From Corynebacterium sp. KPL1814 (lineage in GTDB: Bacteria; Actinomycetota; Actinomycetes; Mycobacteriales; Mycobacteriaceae), in NCBI RefSeq assembly GCF_000478175.1, contig NZ_KI515774.1, positions 369,594 through 433,593 of the forward strand: a stretch of DNA of 64,000 nt, given 5' to 3'. Below are positions 27,900 to 38,416 of the stretch, one piece after another. Position 1 is the stretch's first letter. The number at the start of each line of letters is the position of its first letter. A program made the translations under genes and the position numbers. A model generated the notes under the pieces. The model searched no databases. It was not told where the DNA came from and saw only the letters and a program-made list of their open reading frames with translations.

Positions 27900-28543
27900 T
27901 GCGCGATACCTATCGGCGCCCCACCGGCCAGGTGGAACACGAAATTGAGATCAAACGCTCGCGGTTTATTACCCTGATCGGCCGAGTCACGAACGAGGAA
28001 GAAGTACGGGCGTTTATCGATGCCGCCCGCCAGCGCTTTCCCGATGCCCGCCACCATTGCTCCGCCTATGTCTACCACGTCGACGATGCGAACCCCGTGG
28101 AACGTTCCTCCGATGATGGCGAGCCTTCCGGGACGGCCGGAAAGCCCATGTTGGATGTGGTAAAGGGCTCTGGAATGCTCGATATTTGCGCGGTGGTCGT
28201 GCGCTACTTCGGCGGCATCAAGTTGGGTGCGGGTGGACTTGTGCATGCCTATGGCGGGGCGGTCAGCGAGGCCATGGAAAAGGTCGAGGCGGTCATCCGG
28301 GCGCGCCGGGAGCTTTATACGGTGGAATGCCCACACGCCACGGCCGGGCGCTTCGAAGCGGATTTGCGCGGGCGCGGCATCGATATCACCGATACCGAGT
28401 ACGGTGCAGCCGTAACCTTTACCGTCGCCGTGCGCCCGGGAAGGCTCGATGAGCTCCAGGCGATGCTCGCCGCGCTTTCCCAAGGCGAAATCAGCGCGCG
28501 CGAAGCAGGCTCTGCCTGGGTTGAGGTAGGATCTGGGTCATGA
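27899..28543 (+). CDS. YigZ/IMPACT family protein
   Basis: 214 aa. The N-terminal UPF0029 (Impact) domain shows KRSRFITLIGRV and DDGEPSGTAGKPMLDVV, and GSGMLDICAVVVRYFGGIKLGAGGLVHAYGGAV is the family signature. A DUF1949 ferredoxin-like domain follows. Bacterial YigZ proteins are thought to bind nucleic acid or ribosomes, but their role is unproven. It is coupled by a single-base TAATG overlap to ilvA and by ATGA to the next gene, forming one operon. Confidence 0.9.
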   Translation: MRDTYRRPTGQVEHEIEIKRSRFITLIGRVTNEEEVRAFIDAARQRFPDARHHCSAYVYHVDDANPVERSSDDGEPSGTAGKPMLDVVKGSGMLDICAVVVRYFGGIKLGAGGLVHAYGGAVSEAMEKVEAVIRARRELYTVECPHATAGRFEADLRGRGIDITDTEYGAAVTFTVAVRPGRLDELQAMLAALSQGEISAREAGSAWVEVGSGS

Positions 28544-28779
28544 CTATGCAGCAGCGACCGAATAACCCCATTGCGCAGCGCAAGCAGCAGGTGCGCAAGC
28601 ACTCCCGCAACGCCGTTATTTCCGTTGCCGGTGGCCTCGGCGCAGGAGTTGTTTTAGGTGTGCTATCTGCTAATTTGGCCGCTTGGATGGTTTTGGGCCT
28701 TATCATCGCCGTGGTGGGTGGCGGATATAACTGGTTGAAGATCCGCAAAATCGTCAACGAGAACCATAATAATTATTAA
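28540..28779 (+). CDS. Small membrane protein
   Basis: 79 aa with a basic N-terminus (QRKQQVRKHSRNAV) and two adjoining hydrophobic stretches (SVAGGLGAGVVLGVLSANLA and WMVLGLIIAVVGGGYNWL), then a polar tail. ATGA overlap with the YigZ gene and TAATG overlap with the S4 gene show tight coupling. No family recognised; function unknown. Confidence 0.75.
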   Translation: MTMQQRPNNPIAQRKQQVRKHSRNAVISVAGGLGAGVVLGVLSANLAAWMVLGLIIAVVGGGYNWLKIRKIVNENHNNY

Positions 28780-29168
28780 TGCCTACCCCGCAGCCAAGCG
28801 GCCGCCCCGTCCGCATTGATGCTTGGGTATGGGCGGTGCGCATGTTCAAAACCCGCTCCGCCGCGGCCACTGCGGTGCGCGCCGGGCACGTGAAAATCAA
28901 CGGTGAAGCGGTCAAACCGGCGCAACAAGTCGTGCCAGGCGATAGGGTGCGCGTGTGGCGCAACCACCATGAGCACGATTTGGAGGTGCTGGCTACCGTC
29001 GCCAAGCGCGTGGGCGCGCCGGTGGCGCGCACCTGCTATACCGATCACGCGCCTCCGCCACCGCCCAAGGAGTTCATGCCGTCCGTGCCGGTGCGGCCCC
29101 GCGGCGCGGGCCGGCCGACGAAGAAGGAGCGCCGCGATATGGAAAAATTCCGCGGCGGGTTCCGCTAA
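28779..29168 (+). CDS. S4-domain RNA-binding protein (Hsp15-like)
   Basis: 129 aa. The S4 domain starts RIDAWVWAVRMFKTRSAAATAVRAGHVKINGEAVKP, and a basic C-terminal tail rich in Arg and Pro follows. Hsp15 in E. coli rescues stalled 50S subunits carrying nascent chains; whether this protein does the same is inference from the fold. Last gene of the ilvA operon, overlapping four bases with the convergent alarmone synthetase gene. Confidence 0.85.
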   Translation: MPTPQPSGRPVRIDAWVWAVRMFKTRSAAATAVRAGHVKINGEAVKPAQQVVPGDRVRVWRNHHEHDLEVLATVAKRVGAPVARTCYTDHAPPPPPKEFMPSVPVRPRGAGRPTKKERRDMEKFRGGFR

Positions 29169-30163
29169 GAGTTAGCGCGCAACGCCTTAAGGCGCGCATT
29201 CAGGCGGCGCCGGCGGCCGGCGCGGTCGCCGGATTCAGCGGTGGCCTCGATGTGCTGCTTGCCAAACTTATTGAGCAGCAGATCATCGATAAGGCGCACT
29301 TGGCCGGGCCGAAAGCGATAGCGCATGGTGTCGTGGACGTGGGCAATGGCGTCATCGTCAAGCAGCTGCTCGAGCTGGTCCAAGGACCGGATATCGTTTG
29401 CCTCCAAGATTTCCGCGAGGAAGCGGTAGTGCTCCGAGCGCGAAAGCGGGAAGCGGTTGCCCAAAATGATGGCCAGGACGCCAGGTAAGGTTTCCGGAGT
29501 GAGCTCCACGTCCGTATCTGCCTCCGTGCGCGGGGCCTTGAGCGCGGCGATTTCATCGAATTGCTGATCTGCTAGCTCGATCAGGCCGGCGGCCAGCGTA
29601 AACAGGCGGTCCACCTCAGGCGAGGGCGGCGTAGGTCCCTGCTTATAGCGGATATCGTGCTCGAATTCCGCCCACGCGTGCTGCAGCACGGTGCGGATTT
29701 GCACCTCAAAGGTCCAGCCCACGAAATCGGCGAGCTCTTCCATGGCCGCCGCGCTATCGTCCGTCACTGTGAGCACCAGGTGGTGGGAACCGTAACCAAA
29801 ACCGCCGGAAATGCGGGTCTCGGCCGCCTTATCTACAGAGCGCACGACCTTAAAGGACTCGCCGAGCACGTCTAGTGCATTGGGAATGATGGTGGAGTGG
29901 TACAAGGTGACGCGCACGCCCATGACATCGTGGATATCGTCCCACGGGGTGGGGTAGATGAAATCACCGCCCTCGCCCCGCTTCTTGGCCTTGCGCTTGA
30001 GTGAGGACCACGTTTTAACGCGGGTCGATACCCGGTCAAAGATGATGCCGGCGTCATTGAGCAGGTCCTCGATGGCGGTGCGAAAATCCTCCGCCGCCGT
30101 GGGGTGGCTGCGGGTCCAGGCATGGTACTGATTGCTCAGCCGCGACATCCTGCTTTCCGCCAT
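29165..30163 (-). CDS. (p)ppGpp synthetase, RelS-like (RelA/SpoT domain)
   Basis: Synthesises the alarmone (p)ppGpp from GTP or GDP and ATP; 332 aa with no HD hydrolase domain, so synthesis only. Catalytic motifs are TWSSLKRKAKKR (ATP binding), MGVRVTLYHS, GGFGYGSHHLVLTV and FEVQIRTVLQHAWAEFEHDIRYK with the catalytic Glu. The C-terminal ~110 residues are a helical extension ending in a basic RAGRRRRLNARLK tail, longer than RelQ/RelP enzymes and like the C. glutamicum RelS. GAGAGGAG precedes ATG 30163. The gene lies 10 nt after a protein of unknown function, likely co-transcribed. Confidence 0.88.
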   Translation of the reverse strand: MAESRMSRLSNQYHAWTRSHPTAAEDFRTAIEDLLNDAGIIFDRVSTRVKTWSSLKRKAKKRGEGGDFIYPTPWDDIHDVMGVRVTLYHSTIIPNALDVLGESFKVVRSVDKAAETRISGGFGYGSHHLVLTVTDDSAAAMEELADFVGWTFEVQIRTVLQHAWAEFEHDIRYKQGPTPPSPEVDRLFTLAAGLIELADQQFDEIAALKAPRTEADTDVELTPETLPGVLAIILGNRFPLSRSEHYRFLAEILEANDIRSLDQLEQLLDDDAIAHVHDTMRYRFRPGQVRLIDDLLLNKFGKQHIEATAESGDRAGRRRRLNARLKALRANS

Positions 30164-30173
30164 GGTGCTCCTC

Positions 30174-30791
30174 TCATAATTCGCGGGGAAATCCGTTAGA
30201 CCATACTAGCGGGCGCGAATGTAAAACGGTGCGATGGCGGGGAAGTTGTTCGGCGGCGGCGCGGGCGAGGTCGCGGGCATACTCATCGGGCAGGTGGGCG
30301 AAGACAAAAACCGTCGCGGAATCCGGCACCAGGTAAGTTAAAGAATGCGAGCGCATGAGGCGGCGCATGTGTTTATCCAGCACGGTGAAGGTTTCTGGGT
30401 GGGCCAACCACGAAGAAATCGGGGCGCCGTGGGAGCGAACTTGCAGGCCGCCAAAAGGCGCTGCGGCAGGCAGGGTGCAGTGGGCCGGGCGCGTCCAAAA
30501 GCGCAGGCCCTGCGAATCGAGCGCGGCGCGCTGCAGATTCAGTGAGGCACAATTCCACGCTTGGCGGGTTGAGACATCCAAGTCCGCGAGGCCGCGGTGG
30601 CTGAGCCTGCGAAAAGTGCGCTGCCCGGGAAAGACCAGCGCCATCGACAGGTTGGGTGAAAGCTGGATGGTAGCAAGGGAGTCGCAAAAGCCGTCATCGG
30701 AAAGCCGCTGGTGTTTAATCCACGACCGCGCGAAAAGCGCCGGCAGTAAATTAGTGGTGGTGGGGCGGGGTGCGTCGAGCGTAAGGGTCAT
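30174..30791 (-). CDS. Protein of unknown function, upstream partner of the alarmone synthetase
   Basis: 205 aa, soluble, Arg- and Leu-rich, with no signal peptide or membrane segment. Segments such as RSWIKHQRLSDDGFCDSLATIQLSPN and LPDEYARDLARAAAEQLPRHR do not match a family I know. TTGGAGA lies about 8 nt before ATG 30791. Only 10 nt separate its stop from the RelS-like gene, so they probably share an mRNA. Confidence 0.7.
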   Translation of the reverse strand: MTLTLDAPRPTTTNLLPALFARSWIKHQRLSDDGFCDSLATIQLSPNLSMALVFPGQRTFRRLSHRGLADLDVSTRQAWNCASLNLQRAALDSQGLRFWTRPAHCTLPAAAPFGGLQVRSHGAPISSWLAHPETFTVLDKHMRRLMRSHSLTYLVPDSATVFVFAHLPDEYARDLARAAAEQLPRHRTVLHSRPLVWSNGFPREL

Positions 30792-30863
30792 GGCGATTTC
30801 TCCAAGGTAGTGCGTATCCGCCCCTATTGGACTGGAGAAATGGCCGGGTGGTTCCCTGCGGGT

Positions 30864-32243
30864 TTAAAAAGGCGGCTCGGCATCGAGCTCCAGCTCAGAA
30901 AAGAGCTGGGCGCCGGACCACATGGTGATGTCCTGGCCCTTTTCTTGCAGCTCTTCGGCGCGCTTTTCTTTGGAGGTCTTCTTTGCCCATTCGCCGACGA
31001 CGAGCAGCGTGGTCTTCTTGGTGACGTTTTTGCCCACTTGCCCGCCGCGCTTGGCGATTCCCTGCCACAGCAGCCCCTTATCGTACGGCTCGAAATCGCC
31101 GGTCAGGGTGACGTGCTGGCCGTAGAGCGCGCCCTTTGGATCGGCATCGGGATTGGGATCTGGGATGGTATCCGGGGTGGCCACGGCCTGCCACGGCGCC
31201 CGGCCGGAAGAGGCGGGCTTTTTGCTGGTTCCCGCGGACCGGGTGGAATCGCGGAAATCGGTACCGGCGCCCAGATCGTCGCCGGAGGTGGGCGCGGTAT
31301 GCGCGCGCAGGACCGGCAGGATGGCCGAGGATTCGAGGCGGCCGAGGCTAAACTCCCGGCTGGTAAAGAGATCAGTGATGCTTCCGGTATGCCCGAAGCG
31401 TTGGGCCAGCCCGGTGATGATGGTGCCGGCGGCGCGGGCGTCCTCGGTGGCATCGTGGTGGGTAAAAGAGGCGCCGCCAAGGTGTTTCACCACGGTGGGA
31501 AGCTTGTGGTTGGCCACCGAAATAACACCTTGCTTTGAAGCGTCGCGGGACAAAGCGAGCGAGCAGGCCAGCGGGATGGTGGGGACATCGGCGCCGGCGG
31601 CCAGCAATCCGGAGCGCAGCGCGGAAGAGTCGAACTGGACATTGTGCGCGACGATGACATCGCTGCCGATGAAGTCAAAGAGCTCTGCAGCCGCTGTGGC
31701 AAAGGGCATGGCTCCTTCGACATCGGCGGCGGTAATCCCGTGGATGGAGATATTGATCTCGGCAAAGTGCTCCAAGCCTGGGGGAGGGGTGCACAGCCAC
31801 GACTGGGACGCGGTTTCTTGGCCATCGCGGTAACGCACAGCGCCGATCTGGCAGATGGAGCCCCAATTATCATTGGCGGTTTCCACATCTACCGCGACGA
31901 AATCAAGCCCTGGGTTTTCTTCTTTAGCGGATGCGCTTGCGGCCGTGGCTGCCGCGGGTTCGGGTGCGGCTTCCGTCGGTGCGTCGCCCTTTTGTGCCGC
32001 CTCGATGGCGAGCGCCACGCGGTGGGGATCCTGGTGCGGCGCGAAGGCAATGCTGCCGGCGCTGCCTAGGGACAGCGAGCCAAAACCGGTGGCGGTGGGT
32101 TCGTGGGCACGCAGGTCATCGATGGCATCAAGCGCAATTTCTGCGGTGGCAGGCTCGCCCAAGCTGCGGGAGAGCAGGCTGCGGTGAAGCACTATTTTTT
32201 CCGCAGTGACATCGATGAATACGCCATGCGCGGGATACGACAC
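30864..32243 (-). CDS. DNA polymerase III epsilon-like 3'-5' exonuclease with BRCT domain
   Basis: 459 aa in three parts. The N-terminal ~100 residues are of unknown fold. The DEDDh exonuclease runs from about 112 to 290 with DFVAVDVETANDN (DE), VIVAHNVQFDSSAL (D) and FTHHDATEDARAAG (HD). After a Ser/Pro linker, the C-terminus is a BRCT domain (LYGQHVTLTGDFEPYDKGLLWQGIAKRGGQV...LLVVGEW), as in NAD-dependent ligase. GTG 32243 follows AAAGG by 9 nt; longer readings have no start signal. The exonuclease-BRCT fusion is known in corynebacteria and is thought to act in repair or replication. Confidence 0.85.
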   Translation of the reverse strand: MSYPAHGVFIDVTAEKIVLHRSLLSRSLGEPATAEIALDAIDDLRAHEPTATGFGSLSLGSAGSIAFAPHQDPHRVALAIEAAQKGDAPTEAAPEPAAATAASASAKEENPGLDFVAVDVETANDNWGSICQIGAVRYRDGQETASQSWLCTPPPGLEHFAEINISIHGITAADVEGAMPFATAAAELFDFIGSDVIVAHNVQFDSSALRSGLLAAGADVPTIPLACSLALSRDASKQGVISVANHKLPTVVKHLGGASFTHHDATEDARAAGTIITGLAQRFGHTGSITDLFTSREFSLGRLESSAILPVLRAHTAPTSGDDLGAGTDFRDSTRSAGTSKKPASSGRAPWQAVATPDTIPDPNPDADPKGALYGQHVTLTGDFEPYDKGLLWQGIAKRGGQVGKNVTKKTTLLVVGEWAKKTSKEKRAEELQEKGQDITMWSGAQLFSELELDAEPPF

Positions 32244-32344
32244 GAAAATGGCCTTTCTTCTGAGGTGACAATCTAGGGAGGGCTGCTGCACAGAGATCGT
32301 ACTCGCTTGTGCTCGGCGGAAATCCGCCGCGGGGGTGAAGGGTT

Positions 32345-32878
32345 TTAATCCGCCCCGCTGTGTTGCAAACCGGCATTGATAATCTGCACGCCATGCACCA
32401 AATCGGCGCGGTAGTCGGCCGCGGTGGTCCCGCCGGTGGTTTCTAGCAGTTGGCGCTGGGACTGTTCGAGCAGCGTGGCGCCCAAGACGAGGTGAACGGC
32501 AGTAAGGGCGGCGGCCTTGCGGGCAGTATCATCGAAATCGGGACAGGTGGCGGAGCTAAACTGCGCGACGAGGTGCTCCCAAGCCGGGGAATCAGGCTGC
32601 GAGAGCCCAGCTATGGCAACCTCCGCTCCATCGCGCCGGGCCAGGAGCAATTCGCGCAGGTGCAGGCTAATTTCTTCCAGCGTGGAACCGGCAACAGGGG
32701 CGATAATATCTTCGGCAAGAGCGGCAATGAGCGCCTGCTTATTGGCGATGTGCCAGTACAGTGCGCCTGGAGCAACGCCGAGGGAAGAAGCGACGCGGCG
32801 CATGGTGACATCGGCAAGCCCATAAGTATTCAATAGGGTCGTGGCGGCCTCGATGATGCTCTCGCGATGTAGTTGCAC
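32345..32878 (-). CDS. TetR-family transcriptional regulator
   Basis: 177 aa. The N-terminal helix-turn-helix reads IIEAATTLLNTYGLADVTMRRVASSLGVAPGALYWHIANKQALIAALAE, diagnostic for TetR. The C-terminal ligand domain has no recognisable specificity but resembles TetR_C_33-like regulators. GTG 32878 lies 7 nt after TACAAT (reverse strand, 32891-32886), a leaderless start. The divergent neighbour is a lipoprotein gene, which together with itself may be the target. Confidence 0.88.
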   Translation of the reverse strand: MQLHRESIIEAATTLLNTYGLADVTMRRVASSLGVAPGALYWHIANKQALIAALAEDIIAPVAGSTLEEISLHLRELLLARRDGAEVAIAGLSQPDSPAWEHLVAQFSSATCPDFDDTARKAAALTAVHLVLGATLLEQSQRQLLETTGGTTAADYRADLVHGVQIINAGLQHSGAD

Positions 32879-33039
32879 AGTGGAAATTGTACGTGCTTCA
32901 GCGCGGCAAGGAATAGCTCACAGGTACTTTTAAGACTGCAATAATGTCCCTTGCAAACTTGTATTGTTAAGATTGCGGGGACAAAAGAACCCGTCGTGAG
33001 GCGGCTTCGCATTCGAAAGATTGATTCAGGAGCTCTCCC

Positions 33040-33810
33040 TTGTCCTTTTTGACCCCTGCAAAGAAGTCCCTTTTCGCGGTCGCAATGGTTGCCCCGCTTG
33101 CCTTAGCTGCATGTAGCTCGGACGATGAGGACGATTCGACGAAGACCACGTCGTCTTCGTCTGCTTCCTCGTCTTCTGAGACCTCTGCGAAGGAATCGAC
33201 GAAAAAGTCTGAGGACAAAGACGCAGATAAGGACAAAAAGAAGGAAAAGGAAGAAAAGGACAATAAAAAGGCCGCCGAGGACACTAAGGAGAAGGACGAA
33301 GAAGGCGGCGATGAGGGCACCGACGCGAACCCCATGCAGAATGAGGATGATCCCTTCGCCAACGCACAGGACATCAAGCCCATTGAGGGCGGTCAAGAAG
33401 CAAACGACGGCGATAAGCAGGCCATTGAGCAATTGGTGCGCGGGCAGCATGAGATTGACAATGTCAAGGACTACTTTGGCTACATGCCTGCCCATGCTTG
33501 CAAGGCCGTGCGCGAAGGCGAGTCCGGGGATTTCCAGCAGTACCTCAACTACGTCGATAGTCTTCCCAGCCAGTCCTTTTCGGAATACGCAAACTCCATG
33601 CGCCAGCAAAGCCAGGGCAATGCCAAGGTCAACGAGTTCGCCAACCAGCTAGAGGCTATCCCTACCTCCACCAAGCTGGAATCGATCAATGACGTTGTGG
33701 TCAATGGCGATGATGCCTCCGCTACCGTGAGCGTGTCGAACCCTGAAGGCACCGATACCTCCACCGTTCGTTTCCGCCGCGAGGGCGACAACTGGACCTT
33801 CTGTAACTAA
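33040..33810 (+). CDS. Lipoprotein with long charged linker
   Basis: 256 aa. The signal peptide ends in lipobox LAAC (Cys at residue 25). It is followed by ~80 residues almost entirely of Asp, Glu, Lys and Ser, likely a flexible or helical spacer across the cell wall. The C-terminal ~130 residues form a globular domain beginning QAIEQLVRGQHEIDNVKDYFGY, with two Cys (HACKAV and WTFCN) that could form a disulfide. TTG 33040 follows AGGAG (33028-33032). A TAAGAT -10 (32968-32973) is plausible. Function unknown. Confidence 0.8.
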   Translation: MSFLTPAKKSLFAVAMVAPLALAACSSDDEDDSTKTTSSSSASSSSETSAKESTKKSEDKDADKDKKKEKEEKDNKKAAEDTKEKDEEGGDEGTDANPMQNEDDPFANAQDIKPIEGGQEANDGDKQAIEQLVRGQHEIDNVKDYFGYMPAHACKAVREGESGDFQQYLNYVDSLPSQSFSEYANSMRQQSQGNAKVNEFANQLEAIPTSTKLESINDVVVNGDDASATVSVSNPEGTDTSTVRFRREGDNWTFCN

Positions 33811-33811
33811 A

Positions 33812-34360
33812 TTGTCTTCCCGCCAAGCTCGCTTGCCCCGCACCCTCGGTTTCGGTGCGGGGCTCCTCGCGTGTTCCCTGTTCGTTTTTGGCATCTGTGG
33901 TGCGCTCTGGGGTTTTATGCGCCCCACGATGACCGGCCATGCTGTCGACGGTGGGGGCTATGCCATTGAAGCCGTGAGTAACGCGCAATTTGTCGCATTT
34001 ATGACCTTTGCGCTAGTCACGGGTTTCTTGGGGCTGTGCCTCGGACTGGCCGCATTTTCCCAACGCCGCGGGCGCGGTCTCACGATGTTGCTGTGGGTAG
34101 GGCTATGCGCGCTCGCGGGTGCTGCTTCCTTCTACGTCTTTGGTGGCATCACCGCAACGCACCCGCCGGAGAACCCAGGGGACGTCGTGGAATTTGCGCC
34201 GAATTTTTCTCCCGCCGTTGCCTGGGCGGTAGCCCCATTTTTGGCCATGTTTTCCTACTGGTGTACCGCGTTTATTAGTTCCGACGCGGACTGGGAAGCT
34301 GTTGGCAAAGAGTCTGCTCAAAACGGCAGTGCGCAACAGCAAGTAATTACGCCCACTTAA
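33812..34360 (+). CDS. Membrane protein of unknown function
   Basis: 182 aa with four hydrophobic segments (GFGAGLLACSLFVFGICGAL, FVAFMTFALVTGFLGLCLGLAA, TMLLWVGLCALAGAASFYVF, AVAWAVAPFLAMFSYWCTAFI). It starts at TTG 33812, one base after the lipoprotein stop, so translation is coupled. Its end overlaps the convergent YbjN gene by 14 nt. No family assigned. Confidence 0.75.
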   Translation: MSSRQARLPRTLGFGAGLLACSLFVFGICGALWGFMRPTMTGHAVDGGGYAIEAVSNAQFVAFMTFALVTGFLGLCLGLAAFSQRRGRGLTMLLWVGLCALAGAASFYVFGGITATHPPENPGDVVEFAPNFSPAVAWAVAPFLAMFSYWCTAFISSDADWEAVGKESAQNGSAQQQVITPT

Positions 34361-35255
34361 CCGGCGAGCTGCCACAGAATTTCCGCGCGATGTCATCGAT
34401 TGCGTGCAGGACCGCATCGAGGCTGTGGCTTAAAACCCGCAGCAGCTGGCCTTGGTTAAGGCCCGCTCCAGTCAGGGTCGGCACATCGACATGGACATGG
34501 ATGCCGTCGTCGGTGGAGCGGCAGTAGGCCGTGGCGCCGTGGCTCGCTAGGTTCCAGTCATTGCAGATCAGAAACAAGCGGGTGAACTCGTCCTCATCCG
34601 CATTCAGATCCCACCGGCCAGTGATGATGAGGCTCGGCCCAGAATCGAGAGTAAAGGTGCAGGCGATGGAATTGACTAGGGCAAATAGGCAGATTTCACC
34701 ATCGCTATGGAAGCGGTCGATGCCTATTTGCGGCAGTGCCGCGGCGAGGAAATCCAAGGTGAACACCGGCGGTGCGGCGGTGCCGTCTGGTACCAGCAGA
34801 AGCTCGGGTTCTTGGGCCAGGGCCGGAAATTCGCGCGTCACTATGCTAATTAGCACCTCTGCGCCGTTAAGTGCGGCGGGCACGAACGCGGCTAGTTGAT
34901 CGTGCGTTGGTGCAGACCCGGTGGTGAAGTGGCTTTGCCCGCTCAGTACTAGCGACCCGGCCTCGTCATAGTCCAGCACGGCGGTGGGGTAGAGGCAATC
35001 GGCGTTCCAAGTGGTGATAAACCGGGACAGCGCGGCGGCCTCGCCCAAGTCAACCGCGCCGCGCAGAGTGGTGTGCAGGTGGACGATCGCATCGTCGGCC
35101 TGCGACACAAACACCAGCGTGGACCCCTCCTGCCCATGGGAAATAACGAGTTCTCCAGAAGGTAGCGCCCAATAGGAAAAATCAAGCTCGCGGACGATGG
35201 CGCGCAGGTGCCGCTCAAGACTGGTGGATTCAAATTCGATCATCATGCACCGCAC
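34347..35255 (-). CDS. YbjN domain protein
   Basis: 302 aa, soluble, apparently a tandem of two YbjN/type III chaperone-like folds: residues ~8-130 (LERHLRAIVRELDFSY...) and ~165-290 (FLAAALPQIGIDRF...HVHVDVPTLTGAGLN). Such proteins are annotated as regulators or chaperones but lack a proven activity. GTG 35255 follows AAGG; ATG 35246 is also possible. It is divergent from hisD. Confidence 0.8.
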   Translation of the reverse strand: MRCMMIEFESTSLERHLRAIVRELDFSYWALPSGELVISHGQEGSTLVFVSQADDAIVHLHTTLRGAVDLGEAAALSRFITTWNADCLYPTAVLDYDEAGSLVLSGQSHFTTGSAPTHDQLAAFVPAALNGAEVLISIVTREFPALAQEPELLLVPDGTAAPPVFTLDFLAAALPQIGIDRFHSDGEICLFALVNSIACTFTLDSGPSLIITGRWDLNADEDEFTRLFLICNDWNLASHGATAYCRSTDDGIHVHVDVPTLTGAGLNQGQLLRVLSHSLDAVLHAIDDIARKFCGSSPVKWA

Positions 35256-35315
35256 ACTCGCCTTCGCTGGAAGTTGATTTGAGTCTATCGCTCAAGAGGG
35301 TGTCCCCGCGGCGCT

Positions 35316-35348
35316 TTGGGCGATAGTATATTGGTTTATCTACAGATA
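35316..35348 (+). promoter_or_regulatory. Candidate his promoter region with TATCT-AC-AGATA dyad
   Basis: TTGGGC (35316-35321) and TATCTA (35337-35342) could be -35 and -10 elements at a short 15-nt spacing. TATCT (35337-35341) and AGATA (35344-35348) form a small palindrome over the -10. No leader peptide with His codons was seen, so classical attenuation is unlikely. Confidence 0.3.
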
Positions 35349-35383
35349 TAGCCCACGGTGATCAACCAGAAAGTGAGCCAGGA

Positions 35384-36694
35384 ATGCTTCGAACCATCGA
35401 TCTCCGCGGTCAACAGCTCCGCCCCGCCACGCTGCGCCGCGTTCTTCCGCGTGGCGGCACCGATGTCAATTCCGTCATGGGAACCGTCGTACCGATGGTG
35501 AATAAGGTGCGCGACGAAGGCGTCCAGGCGGCGTTGGATTATGGGGAGCAATTCGATGGGGTGCGCCCGTCGTCACTGCGCGTGCCCCAGGCGAAACTGG
35601 AGCGGGCTGCCGAAGAACTTGATCCCCAGGTGCGCGCGGCCATCGAGGTCTCCATCGCGCGGGTGCGCCGCGTGCATGCGGACCAAAAGCCGGATTCGCA
35701 CACCACTCAGCTGGCCCCCGGCGCCACGGTGACCGAGGTATTCCGCCCCATCGAACGCGTTGGCCTCTATGTTCCCGGCGGCAAGGCGGTCTACCCGTCC
35801 TCAGTCATCATGAATACCGTGCCCGCGCAAGAGGCCGGTGCCTCCAGCTTGGTGGTGGCCTCCCCGCCGCAAAAGGAACACGGTGGCTTGCCACACCCTA
35901 CGGTTTTGGCTACGTGCCACATGCTGGGCGTGGAAGAAGTATGGGCCGTAGGCGGCGGCCAGGCGGTCGCGCTTTTGGCCTACGGCGATGCGGAAGAGGA
36001 CGTAGAGCCCGTGGACATGATTACCGGTCCGGGCAATATCTTTGTCGCGGCGGCCAAAAGGGCGGTGCGCGGGGTGGTCGGTACCGATGCGGAGGCCGGC
36101 CCGACCGAAATCGCCATCTTGGCGGATGAGACCGCAAACCCCGTCTACGTTGCCTATGACCTCATCTCTCAGGCGGAGCATGATCCGATGGCGGCAAGCG
36201 TGTTAATCACGGCATCGGAAAGCGTGGCCCAGCAGGTGAAACAAGAAGTCGAGCGCCGCTATACGGCAACGGAGAACTCCGTCCGCGCCGCTGAGGCCTT
36301 AACCGGCGAGCAATCCGGCATCGTGCTGGTGGATTCCGTGGACGCGGGCATCGCCGTGGCGAATGCATATGCCGCCGAGCACTTAGAAATCCACACCGCG
36401 CAGCCGCACGCGGTGGCAGAGCGCATCAACCACGCCGGCGCCATCTTCGTCGGGGCGTATTCCCCGGTGCCTTTGGGGGACTATTCGGCCGGTTCCAACC
36501 ACGTGCTGCCTACCTCGGGTACGGCGCGGTTTTCCGCCGGGCTTTCCACCCACACCTTCCTCCGGCCGGTCAATCTCATCGATTATGACCGCGGCGCCCT
36601 GGAAGAAATCGCCCCCAACGTCATCGCCTTTGCAAATGCCGAGCGCCTTCCCGCCCACGGGGAGGCTATCCGCGCCCGATTCGAGGAGAAATAA
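35384..36694 (+). CDS. hisD: Histidinol dehydrogenase
   Basis: Zinc enzyme performing the last two oxidations to L-histidine; 436 aa, usual length. Signature elements include the NAD loop [27 protein letters not shown] with the catalytic/zinc His, and the block [16 protein letters not shown]...[13 protein letters not shown]. First gene of a run hisD-hisC-hisB, with hisC starting immediately after its stop. The ATG at 35384 directly follows CCAGGA, so initiation may be weak or depend on further upstream purines. Confidence 0.97.
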   Translation: MLRTIDLRGQQLRPATLRRVLPRGGTDVNSVMGTVVPMVNKVRDEGVQAALDYGEQFDGVRPSSLRVPQAKLERAAEELDPQVRAAIEVSIARVRRVHADQKPDSHTTQLAPGATVTEVFRPIERVGLYVPGGKAVYPSSVIMNTVPAQEAGASSLVVASPPQKEHGGLPHPTVLATCHMLGVEEVWAVGGGQAVALLAYGDAEEDVEPVDMITGPGNIFVAAAKRAVRGVVGTDAEAGPTEIAILADETANPVYVAYDLISQAEHDPMAASVLITASESVAQQVKQEVERRYTATENSVRAAEALTGEQSGIVLVDSVDAGIAVANAYAAEHLEIHTAQPHAVAERINHAGAIFVGAYSPVPLGDYSAGSNHVLPTSGTARFSAGLSTHTFLRPVNLIDYDRGALEEIAPNVIAFANAERLPAHGEAIRARFEEK

Positions 36695-37807
<1,113 letters not shown>

Positions 37808-37810
37808 GAT

Positions 37811-38413
37811 ATGACAAACCGTGTGGGGCGTGCCCAAAGAGCAACATCGGAATCGGATATCACCGTTTCCATCGACCTTGACGGCACCGGGAAAAGCGAT
37901 ATTTCCACCGGGCTGCCGTTCGTTGACCATATGCTTACCGCATTTGCCACACACGGTCTATTTGACCTGCAGATAAAGGCCACTGGTGACGTGGAGGTTG
38001 ACGCCCACCATACCGTGGAAGACACCGCCATCGTGCTCGGCCAGGCCCTGAGTGAAGCCGTGGGGGATAAGGCCGGGATTCGCCGCTTCGGCTCCCAATT
38101 ACTACCCATGGATGAAGCGCTGGTTGAAGCGGTCGTAGACTTTTCGGGCCGCGCATACTTCGTGATGAATGGCGAGCCGGAGCACCTGCAGTGGCAGGTC
38201 ATCGGCGGGCACTATGCAACGGTGATTAACCGCCACTTCTTCGAATCCCTGGCCACCCACGCAGCCATTACCCTGCATGTCAACGTGCGCTACGGCCGCG
38301 ATCCGCACCACGTGACCGAGGCGGAATACAAGGCAGTAGCCCGCGCGCTGCGTGCTGCCGTGGACCAAGATCCGCGCCAGAATGGCATCCCTTCGACGAA
38401 GGGAGCCCTGTAG
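37811..38413 (+). CDS. hisB: Imidazoleglycerol-phosphate dehydratase
   Basis: Manganese enzyme dehydrating imidazole glycerol phosphate; 200 aa, the monofunctional length. The metal-binding [15 protein letters not shown] and the second site [15 protein letters not shown] are both present, with [16 protein letters not shown] near the N-terminus. AAAGGAG is 7 nt upstream of ATG. Third gene of the his run; the small membrane gene starts 3 nt after. Confidence 0.97.
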   Translation: MTNRVGRAQRATSESDITVSIDLDGTGKSDISTGLPFVDHMLTAFATHGLFDLQIKATGDVEVDAHHTVEDTAIVLGQALSEAVGDKAGIRRFGSQLLPMDEALVEAVVDFSGRAYFVMNGEPEHLQWQVIGGHYATVINRHFFESLATHAAITLHVNVRYGRDPHHVTEAEYKAVARALRAAVDQDPRQNGIPSTKGAL

Positions 38414-38416
38414 CCC

